From assembly GCA_010093685.1 (NCBI GenBank), contig MU006237.1:434001-498000 (forward strand): DNA of 64,000 nucleotides, given 5' to 3'. The translations under genes were made by a program, and so were the position numbers. This document shows positions 1-11,645 of this stretch, in pieces. The notes beneath the pieces are model-generated. The model was not told where the DNA came from. It ran no database searches and saw only the letters and a list, made by a program, of their open reading frames with translations. The stretch's first letter is position 1. Every line of letters starts with the position of its first letter. The stretch comes from Ophiobolus disseminans (lineage: Eukaryota > Ascomycota > Dothideomycetes > Pleosporales > Phaeosphaeriaceae).

Positions 1-3000
1 CATAAAGACGTTTGAGGCCAAGCACCGGAAGTCGCTTCGACGGGATGCTACTCAAGTCTTCCAAGCGTGCACGGATGGCGTGATGGCGCTCGGGTGTCGA
101 AAGTCGCGTGAACAATTGGCAATCAGGAACAAGTGGATACCTCGCTGTGATTGCTCGATCGGCCTGCATCTGTAGCCAAGCGCGAAGCTTTGCAAAATGC
201 GGCGCATGCGGTTGAAGACCCTTGAGCCTTTCCACAGAATCCAGGATGCACAACAACGTTGCTTCTTCCCAAAGAATGTTGCCGTGGGTTTCTGCGTTTT
301 GTGCCACCATGAGGTTATCGAGTCTGGTGAAATCAATATGTGGTGTCCAATGCAAGTATGCTGCAGCATGTCGATCGGGAGTCGATCTTTCCTCGGGGTT
401 CGGTAGTGGCGCAAACTTCAGCCCTCGTAAGCTGACAATAGTCTTTCCATCCTTGATGCATTCCACTCCATTCTGCATCTTCCCATCGTGCACCCAAGCT
501 TTGGCTTCGACGCTGGCCGAGGATTGGGAGATGTACAACGACTCGATCATTGTAGGCACGTACAGTGTCCGAGAGCTGAAATCACCTTTGGTGAACGCCA
601 ACAGCATCAGTTGGAAGCTACAATCCAATGTACACGGATGCGTGAGAAATAACGCGGTCATTTGCGACTGCGGAGAGACGATGTTACTCAACACATGAGG
701 CGTCCCTGTCGCTGACCGTATATCCTTGATACCTTGGAATTCAGGCCCATAGCCCAACCCAATCTGCTTCGTGAACTTGTACCATTTTGTCGACGTGATT
801 GCGCGAGAGGGGACAGTCCAGTCATCGGTACACTTCTGGTCTGCTACAACTGCTCGAACTTGGCCATGACAGTGCTCGGTCCACGAGCTCCCATTCCAGG
901 AGGAGATTGTGAAGTCGTGCCACACGGAGTTGGTGACATCTGTCAAGCGGTGTGGTTTTAAGGTCGTGGAAAGCTCTACTGATTTTGCCTCCAGTAATAC
1001 CAGCGCAGTATGCGCCACCACGTGGCGGAGTCGAAATGCTTCGTTATTGCCACTTTGCTGCTGTGCAGCTGCACCAGCCATGGTCACGAAGCCAGCCAAC
1101 GGGAACACGATATCATCCCTGACCTTGTGATCACGAAGCCACGGCTCTTTCTCAAGGGTCAAGACCGACCGCCACGTTGGCTCGATGCTTGAACTCTCGA
1201 GAGCACGTTGCCCCAAAAGTGGGTGACGAGCGTGCTGGCGAAACCTCCAGTCCTTCGATAGCCTACTCTCAGACCAGTGGGTCGTACGAGTCCATGGGTA
1301 AGCCGGCAAATTAGACAACGCATTTCCAGATGGGACTGCGCCGGTGAAGTCAACGTCAATGCCGTGTTGGTATAATGTGCCAAGGGCTGAAAGAATATTC
1401 TCATATGATGGAGACGATCGTGAAAGAGTCGAGACATATTGTGTTGATGCCGCCGCTTCCATTGCAATGGCTCTAAGCGGGCCCGCCAGCGTCGAGTGAG
1501 GACCAATTTCGAGCAGTATCGCAGAGGGGAAAGCTTTCACCAAGGCAGTTGCTGTCGTGTTGAACAAGACTGGGCGTACCAGGTTGGCACACCAGTACTC
1601 TAGGGGAAGAGTCGTAGAGGAGTGGAGCTCTTTACCTAGGACCGTGGAGAACATTGTGGCACAGAACTTGTCGCCGGCAAAAGAACTTCCAAGCTCAGAG
1701 CGTATGTAATGAAGGTAATCAGAAGCAAGTGGCATCATATGACCTACCATTGTTAGTCCTTGACCTAAGTTGATGTGGAGAAGTACTTACTAGAGTGATA
1801 CGCCATATCTACCTTTAGCTCACGGACCAATACGTCTGGGTGCTGCGTCTTGATGCTCGCCATAACTTGTCTCAGGCTATCGATGTCTCCCGAAAGGGTA
1901 ACGCTTGACGGGCTGTTCTCGCATGCAACCACGACACCGTCGAGCAAATAAGCAGAGGCAGTAGAAGCACTCAGACCCACCGCTGCCATACACCCCTTCT
2001 GCTTGTTCTTCATGGTAATCAAGCCACGGTAGTAAGAAATGATGATAGCTTCGCGCATCGTCAGGTTGCCAGCAGCGTACGCCGCAGCTATCTCACCACT
2101 GGAGTGACCAACGACAGCAGTTGGGAAAATGCCACAGCGTGCGTAAAAGTTGACGAGGGCAAGCTGAATGGCGGTGCAAAGGGGTTGCGAAAATTCGGCG
2201 CAATGAACTCTACTTTGATCGGATGACCTTCGTAGCTCGCCTAGATTCTTGTTAGAATGCGTGTAGAATGCGAAACGGGGTGTCTTACTCATAATGGTCC
2301 AAGATGGGGCACACTTCAAGTCGTGAAGAACATGATCCATGAACACGATGTCTCGGCGGAAGCTTTCGTCGCCATTACAAAGTTCGAGGCCCATTTGTGG
2401 CCACTGTGCTCCTTGACCACTAAAGACCATGCAAATACTTGGTGACGACGCTGGCGCTTTAACGGCCGGAGAGGCGTTCAGCTTCGTACCAGGTCGGCAG
2501 ACTGAGAACGATCGGTAAGGCAGCCTTTCTCGATGTTTCGCAAGCGTGTACGAAAGATCAGCCAGCTTTCCCGGATTTGCGTCCAGATACGCTGCGTGTT
2601 GAGTGACAACTTCTTGAGTAGAAGCCTGATTGTTGGCGGAAAACAGCAGTAGCCGTGGAGTATCGAGTTGCTTCGGTGCCACGCTCTGCGTGAGATGATC
2701 CTTGAGGTGATGGGATGATTCGACAATCACATGCGCGTTGCTTCCTCCGATGCCATAAGAGCACACGCTTATCCTCTCAGCACGATCGGTTGGGAAACTT
2801 GTGGGCACCACTGGCACTATGAGCCGCTTCTCTACGAAGGGAATCTTTGGATGCGGTGTGTTGAACTTGATGTTTGGAGGAATAATGCGGTTCTCCAGTG
2901 CAAGGATAGCTTTGATCAAGCTAGTGATGCCAGATGCACCTTCTGAATGTCCCACATTCGGTTTGACGGCACCAATGAGCACCCCGCGTTCGCCAAAGAC

Positions 3001-4337
3001 ATTCCCTATCGCGGTGGTTTCAATGGGATCTCCTGTCGCGGTACCAGTCCCATGACACTCGACGAATGCGGTGTCGCGAGGATCCAGTCCGCTGTTCCAG
3101 TATGTATTCCGCATAAGTGATTCATGCGCTTTACCGTTTGGGGTCAATGGACCAATACCGCGGCCATCACTGTTAGTACCTGTGCCGCGAATGATAGCAC
3201 GAACGGGGTTCTTGTCGCGGACGGCATCATCAAGGCGCTTGATGAAGATCGCATTGATAGCCTCGCCTCGGCCATAGCCATCAGCTGATGCATCGAAGGT
3301 CTTACTTGAGCCTTCGGGCGAGAGTACGCCTTGCAAAGAAAGGCTTTGCGTCGCAGTAGGAGTCATGATAATGTTTGCTCCGGCGACGATGGCTGCTTCG
3401 CAGTCGCCGCTTTGGAGTGCACGGCAGGCTTCGTGGACGCCCACCAAGGATGCGGAACAGCCGGTCTTGAGCACAATACTGGAAGTCGTAGAGTTAGCAT
3501 GGTGTCTTTGGCCAATCTGTCCTTCTAGGAGCTCGTAACTTACCTTGGTCCCTGGAAATCAAATTCATATGATATTCGGTTTGCAAGCATGAGATCAGGC
3601 ATGCATCCTGCTGCATGAGCCTCCATATGTTCTTCATCCTTGGTCATCATCTGCTGCCAGTCCTCGCCAAAGGTACCGACATAGCATCCGATGGCCTTGC
3701 CTCGATAGTTGGTTTCACCCGCGTTCTCGAGGCATTCTCTCGTAACTTCCAGGAGCTGCCGTTGCTGGGGGTCAGCTGACTCTAGCTCACTCTTGCGAAG
3801 GTTGAAGAAGGAGGTATCCAATGCAGCGAGATCCTCATCCAAAAAGTACCCATATGGTGGCGACGCTCCGCTCATAAAGCCAGTAGGGTTATAACGCGTC
3901 GATGGTATCTTGCTCCTCATGTCCTTCCCGTTTAGCAACACGTCCCAAAACGCGTCGCCATCGCGGATCCCGCCGGGGAGCCTCAATGCGAGACCACATA
4001 CTGCTATTGGTGTCTGGTAGTTTTGTCCTAGAGGGTCGCTACCCGATCGTGTTGTTGAGGCCGGTGGTGTGGGAAGGGGCTGTTGCTGCCACGCGTCGCC
4101 TTTCTCGATGATCGGAACATCACTTGGCGTCTTGCGCACAGACCGGAACCCAAAGGATTTGATCCTCTGTCGTCCGTTCACCTCTGCATGAGACGACTTA
4201 CTCCGCACGTGAGCCTTCGACACCGTGCTCGTATGTGTGTTGGAGTCGTCTAGAGCTGTCGTTGAGTCCGTCCACTCAGCGGGACGCGGCGTGCTCTCCT
4301 TCGTCCGACGGAGCCCGAAGCAGTTGGATGCAGACAT
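1..4337 (-). CDS. Highly reducing type I polyketide synthase, N-terminal part (KS-AT-DH), runs off the left edge
   Basis: Iterative polyketide synthase building a reduced polyketide from malonyl units. Four exons read cleanly: 3544-4337, 2289-3478, 1791-2240 and 1-1743; introns are 3479-3543, 2241-2288 (48 bp, in frame, so it does not interrupt the ORF) and 1744-1790. This gives 1,392 residues before the edge. The KS spans about residues 110-530 with active Cys272 in KTGCSASL, His407 in ECHGTGT and His442 in KPNVGHSEG. The AT starts near 615 with GQGAQ and has nucleophile Ser708 in GHSSGE. The DH hot-dog domain begins near 984 (HPLLG), with catalytic His1017 in WLRDHKV and Asp1185 in LDCSFQ. 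The order KS-AT-DH is that of HR-PKSs; MT, ER, KR and ACP would lie to the left. The ATG at 4337 follows no upstream in-frame coding. The FAD monooxygenase upstream is on the same strand. Domains are seen; the product is unknown. Confidence 0.95.
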
Positions 4338-5506
4338 TATGTGAGTATGGAAGGAAGTTGACGAGACAAAAGATGAGCGCTTCGGATCAGTTTAAATTCA
4401 AAATGGAATTATGAGCTGTAGCATAAATGGATGTACCTATGCAGCGCTTCGCCTCATAGGTCCACAGGTTATGCTAATCACTCTAATCCACACCTCCGAC
4501 CTCTCATCTGGTCTCGAATTTTGGAACGGCTACATCAGCGGCTGTATCTGCTGTGCTACTAGCAGCAGCAGCAGCTTGGACGTGCCGCCCCCAATGCATG
4601 TGGCGGAGCGATGCTCCGCTATGGTCCATCGATCCCACGCGCCGACGGGATCTAGGGTCGTAAACCCCAAATTCCACGATCTAGGATGTCATGCTCGATC
4701 AGGTTACGCGAGTGCTGATGAGCCTCATCAAGAAGGTGGAGAAAACGGTTCGGAGACCGAAATAGGGCGCTACAGCTCCGCCACGTTGCTAGTGAGCGCT
4801 CTGATTTGCCGACACCAATCTATCCCAGCTAGCCCGAGAACAAGAGTTTGTGCTGGTGGCAGGATACAAGTCTGGAAAGATCCACGATACCTGGCATTAC
4901 TAAATTACGGCACAGAGTTTCGTTTGGGCGAGCAAGGGGATATGAACGCAAATTTGGCCTTGACGTCTGTCTGCCTTGGCTGAGAGGCAGATTGTCCACC
5001 AGGCACATCACTGAACGAGAGGCACGACCCCCTGTATCATGAGATAACCCTTCCCGTACTTCACAGCGTCCGGGCAGTTCCGGGGTAGCAATCTCAGAGT
5101 TTCCCACCTTCAATGAGAAACAGTGATAGTAGAGATCCTGGAGGTACAGTATTTCTTTCCCGAAGAAACTTGTGATAGGTGTTGCTATGTACCGTTGTCG
5201 CGAAGAGCAGTAGGTATTGTCGTGGTCTTACACATCGGCCAGGTGCTGTCGTAAGCAGTGGAAACCCCAGCAAAGCTGATTCAACCAGGTATAAGACAAT
5301 GCTGCGAAGTGCATACACAAGCTGAAGCCCAAAAATGGGCACTATGCTGTTGATGCACGAAAAAGTTCTCGATACTGATAGGCGCTGCCTGAGTCAAGGC
5401 ATCATGTAGTCTATCGAACTGCTTACTTTGAAGTCTATAATTGTGCACGGCTTCGCCGGTGAGGTCATCTTCTTGAGGACGCGGCCCAAGCAACGCAGAT
5501 CACCAC
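4338..5506. other. Intergenic, PKS upstream region and FAD monooxygenase 3' side
   Basis: No supported gene. Open frames here lack recognisable domains. It contains an AGC run near 4560-4575 and a perfect 7-bp inverted repeat at 4603-4619, described separately. Confidence 0.6.
4603..4619. promoter_or_regulatory. Inverted repeat with CGG-N9-CCG form upstream of the PKS
   Basis: The sequence GCGGAGC-GAT-GCTCCGC is a perfect 7-bp inverted repeat with a 3-bp centre, about 265 bp upstream of the PKS start. Inverted CGG triplets are the usual half-sites of fungal Zn2Cys6 activators, so a pathway regulator site is possible. The palindrome is seen; its function is inferred, and no Zn2Cys6 gene lies in the window. 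Confidence 0.3.
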
Positions 5507-6831
5507 CTATTTCGCCTGCTGTTCAGGCTTAATGGCCGCCGCTAAGCTTTGAGGGATCTGGCCTGTAAAACAGTATTCTCCGAAAGCCTTGCTGATCGCG
5601 CCAGTCATCCTTGCATACCCAAGAGAGCTGGCCTGCCACTCATCGAGCGTCTTCTGCCCACGGAATACCTCCGCGAGCTCAAGAGCCTGCCTCGCAGTCT
5701 GATTCGTGCTGGAACCCGTGTGGGGCCGAAAAAGAGAGAAGGCATCCCCAACAAGCAGTAGTTTCCCGTCATACGCTACGGTCTGGGGTGCTGACGACTC
5801 TCTTATCGCGGAGACAAATGGGTCGGTCGTCTTCTTGATGAGCTCGGCGAATGGCACGCTGAGGGCTGCTCCGCTGCTCTGACGCTTTGCCCACACCTCG
5901 GGGTCCACTTTGCCTCGGGGAACTGTGGTCGAATGTTTCTTACCGGAGCTGTCGGTGAACGTGTCGATGAACTCTTGCGAGTTCTGGTCGATTTTGTGGT
6001 ACCATACCCAGATGAATTGGGAATCATCGGGGGCCAGATTACCACTGTCTGATGGAACGTTGTATCTAGCGGTGTTAGTTGTGCGATTTCTTGACGCGTA
6101 AGGGACATCTTACGAGACGGTGTATCCGTTGTCGGTTCGGAACATGAGCATTCGTCCCTCCAAGGCCTTTCTCGAGGCCTCAGATACAGCAGCAGCTGGG
6201 ACTGCGCCGCGCCACGTGACAAAGCCAGTGTACTGCGGGGATATGCCGGGAATGACGGATTCTCGAACGGCAGAATGCGCCCCATCCGCAGCGATCACCA
6301 AGTCTGCTCTGAGCTCATGCTGCGCATCGCTCGCGGTATCTGCGTAGATAACGACAAGCTTATCACCATCGGTCTTGACCTCTTGCACCCATTTTTGCGT
6401 CTTGTATTTCGCTTTCGCAACATCTCCTGCAAGAAAGTGCGACTTGAAGAGATTGTAGAGTAGACTCCAAGTCGTGAAATGGTACGGATCCTTGGATGGA
6501 ATCGGATTAATGACACCGCCTTCCACATCGATCACTTCTACCGCGCCTGCAGTCTTAGCGTACAGCTGCTTCGGCTTGATGTACTCGTTGATGAATTTCT
6601 GCACATCCGGGCCAGCGCTTAAACCGGCAGCCTGGCTATGCAGCGATTCTGCGGGCGATCTCTCCAGCACGTGTACATCATGCCCCAGGCTTTGGAACAC
6701 GATTGCATGGATGAGACCCGATAGCGACCCGCCTACCTAGAGTCGTGAAATATCCGGTCAGGATCACGTGAAACGGGATAAATAGGGTGTGGGATACGTA
6801 CTATGACAACTTGCATGTTCTGGCCCGTCAT
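5507..6831 (-). CDS. FAD-dependent aromatic-type monooxygenase (PF01494-like)
   Basis: Class A flavoprotein hydroxylase, 403 aa, likely oxidising the polyketide or an aromatic substrate using NAD(P)H and O2. Exons are 6802-6831, 6114-6736 and 5507-6065; introns are 6737-6801 and 6066-6113. The tiny first exon supplies the start of the Rossmann strand, giving VVIVGGSLSGL (residues 8-18, a GxGxxG variant) followed by the ribose-binding glutamate in VLERSP. The DG motif is at about 160 (AADGAHSAVR), and the second FAD motif, LVGDAFS, is at 322-328, followed by RPHTGSSTNQ. The last motif resembles 2,6-dihydroxypyridine hydroxylase-like members. It lies on the same strand as the PKS, 1.2 kb away, and is divergent from the rhodopsin-domain gene. 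Family is sure; substrate is unknown. Confidence 0.9.
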
Positions 6832-7257
6832 AATTATTGTGATAGAGCTGAAAGTGAGATTGGTGTTAGGGGCTGAAGAACGTCTGCCAGCCCCGCATAT
6901 TAAGCCATGTGCGCAGCAGACACACAACCTTAGCGCGACCCGACGGATTGGTGCGTGCCGTGGCACTAAACACATGGGTGTTTACGGGAGTCAATCAACG
7001 GAGACCAAGACACGCCGCCCGAGGTCGCTACGTAGTTCGGCGTTCTTTCATGTAACTTAGTAGATTGGTGGGAGGTCTCGCATGGACGCTACATGCATGC
7101 GTCCATGGATGTTCGGACTATTGTGTAGAATCTACTATAAGCATAAGGCATGCGCTGACGTTCGTCCCTGTGTGCGGCGCGTCCTCCTGTCAGACGATCT
7201 CGAATCCTCCAGCTGTTTACACAATTTCTTTTCCCTTTTTGCGCATCTTGTATCAAA
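6832..7257. promoter_or_regulatory. Divergent promoter shared by the FAD monooxygenase and the rhodopsin-domain gene
   Basis: A 426-bp non-coding interval separates the two start codons, which point away from each other, so both promoters must lie here. It holds a perfect inverted repeat at 7081-7107 (CATGGACGC, 9-bp spacer, GCGTCCATG), which could be a shared operator. Shared regulation is inferred from layout only. Confidence 0.5.
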
Positions 7258-8547
7258 ATGTCAGCTGCACTCACCGCAGCCGCCAACAAAATCTTTGCGA
7301 ACAAATGGCACTCCAGTGATCCAGGAGGCTCGGAGGCCATGACTATTCGCATGGTCATCAGTTTTGCAATTGTTGCAATTCGCATCTACTGCAAGATCGC
7401 GAAAGGTACAGCAAAGCCTGCTATCAGGAGACTTGCACTCGATGATATCTTCATCCTTTTAGCGCTAGTGTCGTCCACGATCGGCCAAGGCGTGGTGTTC
7501 TGGGGCCTTACGAAAGGAGGATCAGGAATGCAGAGCCCTATCTTAGTCAAATCTGGCCGTTATGCTGGAGTGACCGACTTCCTCATTGTGAGTTCTTGGT
7601 CCACCGAGAGCGATCACGCTTCTGTATACCCTACTAACCATCATTGTTATAGGCAAACTTCATAGGCGGGATGACAGACTACATTACCTTGACCCTGATC
7701 CGACTCTCCATCCTACAGTTCTACCGAACCATATTTGGCGTTCACGATAGGTTCCGCAAGGCAGCTTTGTGGCTTGCAGGTATTACCATTGTTTGGACGC
7801 TGGCATGCGTACTCGGACACATCTTCATGTGCGCGCCGGTCGATCACCTATGGCATCCCCTCAATCCTGGAAAGTGCGGCAAGTTCCCGCTCTTCTATGT
7901 GATCATGGGCAGTTTCGAGACAGCCATGGACACCGTTATCCTTGTCCTTCCCATTAGGCCAATCATGCAACTGATGCTGCCGTTACGAACACGGTTAGTA
8001 GTTTTGGGTATCTTCCTGCTTGGTTCATTGTGAGTAATACAGGTGATACACGACGGAAAGATGAGGAACTGACCTGGCTTCTAGCGTAATTGTTAGCAAC
8101 GTACTGCGCATGTACTTCATGTACCAACCACACACGCACTATAGTAGGTCGTTACAGATCGTCTCATCAGATTTTCTTACTAACCTGCTTGCAGTCGACC
8201 TTCAAAAGGCCACTCTCTGGATCAGTGTGCACATCACGTCCGCTTTCGCATGTGCCTGTCTGCCACTCTGCAAAACCTTCGTCATCAAGTTCTACCATCT
8301 CAAAGACACGGTCTCGCATTACGCACGTTCTCTCCGTGGCAGCCGCTCTGACGCTGGATCTAGCCGCATCAGCGAGAAGAAGTCATCTCGAGACCGAGGT
8401 GATAGCTCCGATGGTTCCATGCAGGACTTTCGCAACGATGGCACAAAAAACAGTTGTACCGTGAGCGCCGGCCAGAGCGCAAATGGTCAGAAAACTGAGT
8501 GGATACCGAAGGTCATTAAAGTTGATAATGAGTTTGAGGTTGTTTGA
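7258..8547 (+). CDS. Rhodopsin-domain integral membrane protein (fungal Pth11-like/SAT-type family)
   Basis: Polytopic plasma-membrane protein of 372 aa from the large fungal rhodopsin-domain family. Exons are 7258-7587, 7653-8029, 8085-8143 and 8195-8547; all junctions keep frame. About seven hydrophobic segments can be seen, including MVISFAIVAIRIYC, IFILLALVSSTIG, WLAGITIVWTLACVLGHI and VVLGIFLLGSFVIVS. Family-type motifs are ALDD before helix 2, TLIRLSILQFYRTIF between helices 3 and 4, and the loop C-PVDHLWHPLNPGKC, whose cysteines probably form a disulfide. The C-terminal tail (about residues 285-372) is hydrophilic and serine-rich, so probably cytosolic. Members of this family are proposed sensors or receptors; some sit in metabolite clusters without a defined role. 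Divergent promoter with the monooxygenase. Confidence 0.85.
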
Positions 8548-9618
8548 TTAATGATACAAGTGGCCCCATTGGTCGACATGGCGAAAAATAGAAGATCGCG
8601 AGATAGAATATGCAAGCGCAGACTCAACAAACTATAAAACAAAGTACAATACCGTGTTCATACTGCAACAATGCCAGTCTTCTCTTCGTGAGAAAAACAG
8701 CATTCTGAAGTTGTATGCGACATCATCAAGCGTGCAAGTAACGAGTCGAGGAGTAGCATATCTAGTGAGATTGGTCTCTTTGCATCCTCAATGTGCGATT
8801 ATCACATGCAAAGCGATCATCGGTCGTCTTAGTTGCGGAAAGCTTTCAGTGTTGGCTATCACACCACGTCCTTACCGTATCGTCACATGACAACTTGTTT
8901 TCTCTGCGTCATCTTTGGAAATGTCGGCTATCGACAACGGCAATATCTGGCAGCCGACGACGAAGATCTTGCTTCAAAGCTGAAAGAAGCTATTAACTGT
9001 CGGATTCCGAGAAATAAGATATTCATCTGAATCTCCATATTCTTCAGCCGCTCCATAGACTGCATTCATCGGAGTGGGTCGCTCCTAACGGGCTAAGCCG
9101 TTGTGGTAAGAGGTTTGGCGCTTTTCTTAGACCACGCTAGGTAAAGGTCGAGTTCGCAATCTTCAACGGCGGCTACACATATTAGCGTGGGCTGATCCCA
9201 CATGCTTCCGTGGCTGAGCGGGTCATCTACACGCACCAAAAGTTAGTGTCGACAGTTAGTGTTGTTTTCAGCGATCAGTACACATTCTCCAGCTGCCTCT
9301 TATGCTTCGCAATATCGGTGGAGCTCCTTTGCTTGGTGTGGGGCGTTGTGATTTTAGCCGTTCAGCGGATCAGCCCTTGTTTTCGGACTCCGAACGTCTG
9401 CAGGGTTTAAGCCTTCCCTGTCCCTGCGTGTCAAAACAGGCAGCTAGTGGCTAGCGCAATGAGGCGTCGTGATTGATTATCGACGGCACGATGTGTGATG
9501 CAATGGTGGTATCTGCCTAGCGATCAGCTGCGGAACCCATGCCAACCCTCCTCTTGTGCTTTGATATCGGGTTCAAAGCTTTGCGCACTGTTGTTCTTAC
9601 AATAAAAAATCTTGTCCT
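8548..9618. other. Intergenic between the rhodopsin-domain gene and the MFS exporter
   Basis: No gene, tRNA or clear repeat seen in about 1.07 kb. Frames are broken by many stops. Confidence 0.6.
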
Positions 9619-11645
9619 ATGCTGCAGTTGTCAATTGCTCCAACCCTGATTATGGAGAAGACATCGAGCGACGCACAGTCTAGCTTGGCTTCCGCCACCA
9701 ACGGCTCCTTCAGCGAATCCGAAAAGGCTTCGCGTGAGTCTACTGATCCTGCGAGACTGGTTAGCATCACCGGAGTGCGGTTTCACTTCATTATTGCAGC
9801 GTATGTAAATCCACCATCTCGACGTTGATCAACCAATTTGACCGTATCCACCTAGAATATGCATTTGCTTGTTCATCATCACTATTGAGATCACAATCGT
9901 CAACACCGCGCTCATCACCATTGCCAACGACTTGCGAAGTTTTCACCTAAGCAGTTGGGTTGTAACGGCGTACCTGCTTACCTATGTTGGTAAGTGTATT
10001 CGTTTTCCAAGTAGATACTCAAGACTGACTCGAGTGCAATCAGGTTTTCTCATCATTATTTCGAAGCTGAGTGACATCGTTGGTCGAAAGTCGGTCTTGC
10101 TCGCGTCTGTCGCGACCTTCACAATATGGGCTGGCGCGTGCGGTGCAGCGCAAACAACGGAGCAGCTGTAAGTCGCTATCAGTCGACAACACGCCATGAA
10201 CTAATCAGTCCAGGATTGTGTTCCGTGCTTTCAAAGGCATTGGTGCTGCCGGAGTCTTCTCTTCGTCGATGATCATCATCTTCGAGCTGATCACTCCTGA
10301 GAAGATACCGAAGGCCGCGGCGGGTGTCTCAGTGGTGTTTGCTTTTGCACTTGTACTGGGACCAATATTCGGAGGTGCTATCAACGAATCGTCATCATGG
10401 CGATGGTGCTTCCTCTTCAAGTGAGTCCATGGCACTTTGCGCGAAAACAATGTTCGAAACTTACTGACAAACACAGCGTTCCTGTAGGTACCGTTGTATT
10501 GCTGATCTTCACTTTGCTTCTACCGCGAAACTTTCCTTACCAAGACTCACAACGGCCACGAGCTACCGGTGTAGCGTCGTCAATCCGGGCTAGAATTGAC
10601 TGGCTCGGTGCTGTTCTTGTGCTCGGCGCCTCCGTGTTGTTAGTCGTTGCACTTGAAAATGCTGGACTTCGCCATCCCTGGAAGAGCGCACTTGTCGTTG
10701 CTCCTCTGACCATTTCCGGCGTAATGTGGGTGTTGTTACTCGCCTGGGAATGGAAGGTAACACGTGACGATGGCACGCGCGAGCCTGTGTTCCCGTGGCG
10801 GTTCATTGAGAACAGAGTCTCATTTGGCATGATGTTGTGAGTTCCAAGCCAGCCTCTCTCAAAGAGACGTACCTCCTTTTGTTATCGATTTGCTGATGAA
10901 GAGTGTAGAACAATCTTCCTGCTTGGTCCGCCTTCTGTGGTGGCCATCTTTTCGATCCCACAACGGTTCCAGGTGGTGAACAATATGTCTCCGCTCGCCG
11001 CAGGAGTTCGAATTCTTCCATACACCGCTGTGTCTCCCATCTCATCGATGGTTGTGACAGCTATCGCGGGGAAGTTCAAAATTCCTCCTGTATATCTTGT
11101 GATATTTTGCTCGATTTGCCAGACTGTGGGGTTCGCGCTTCTCGCTACCGTACCTATCACTGAAACGATCCTCATTTCTCAGTATGGCTACCAAGCTTTG
11201 GCCGCGTTCGGATGTGGCGCCAACATGACGCTCTTGACGATTATGACACCCTATATGGTGACAAAGAAGGATGCGGGTATGTCCTTTCCTCAAGTCCAGC
11301 CTTTCCTCGTGTCTGTTACTGACCAAAGCTACAGCTGTCGCTCAGGGAAGCATCGGCCAGCTCCGATACATGGGCGCGGCCATTGGAGTGTCGATCGTTA
11401 CGTGCGTTCTCAACAGCTACGTGCAGAACCATCTCTCGAGCATTCTCTCGCCCACACAGGTCGAAGGGTTGCTTCGTTCGAGTGGGATGATTAGCTTGCT
11501 TCCTGTGGAGCTTCAAAGCCCCGTGAGGCTTCTATATGCCGAAGCATATAACCTGCAAATGAAGGTATTGATCGGGTTCTCTGCAGCACAAGTCCCTGCA
11601 GCTCTACTCATGTGGCAGAAGAATCAGGTAGTATTAGGGACATAG
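9619..11645 (+). CDS. MFS drug/metabolite exporter, DHA2 (14-helix) type
   Basis: Proton antiporter of 561 aa, probably exporting the polyketide or giving self-resistance. Seven exons: 9619-9800, 9856-9989, 10044-10167, 10214-10420, 10477-10836, 10909-11276 and 11335-11645; every junction is GT-AG and in phase. Motif A (SKLSDIVGRKSVLL) follows helix 2 at about residue 112, and motif C (LVLGPIFGGAI) lies in helix 5, typical of drug:H+ antiporters. After helix 6 come the extra helices IDWLGAVLVLGAS and PLTISGVMWVLLLAW that mark the 14-helix group. An in-frame second Met at 9652 (MEKTSS) is an equally good start and would shorten the acidic cytosolic N-terminus by 11 residues. It is the fourth gene of the putative cluster. 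Family is sure; cargo is inferred. Confidence 0.92.

Noticed and set aside
4411..4983. 190-codon plus-strand frame upstream of the PKS
   Set aside because: No domain, lies in the PKS promoter region and contains the palindrome; codon pattern not coding-like.
9040..9260. Possible tRNA-like sequence between the receptor and exporter genes
   Set aside because: No acceptor stem or T-loop consensus could be paired.
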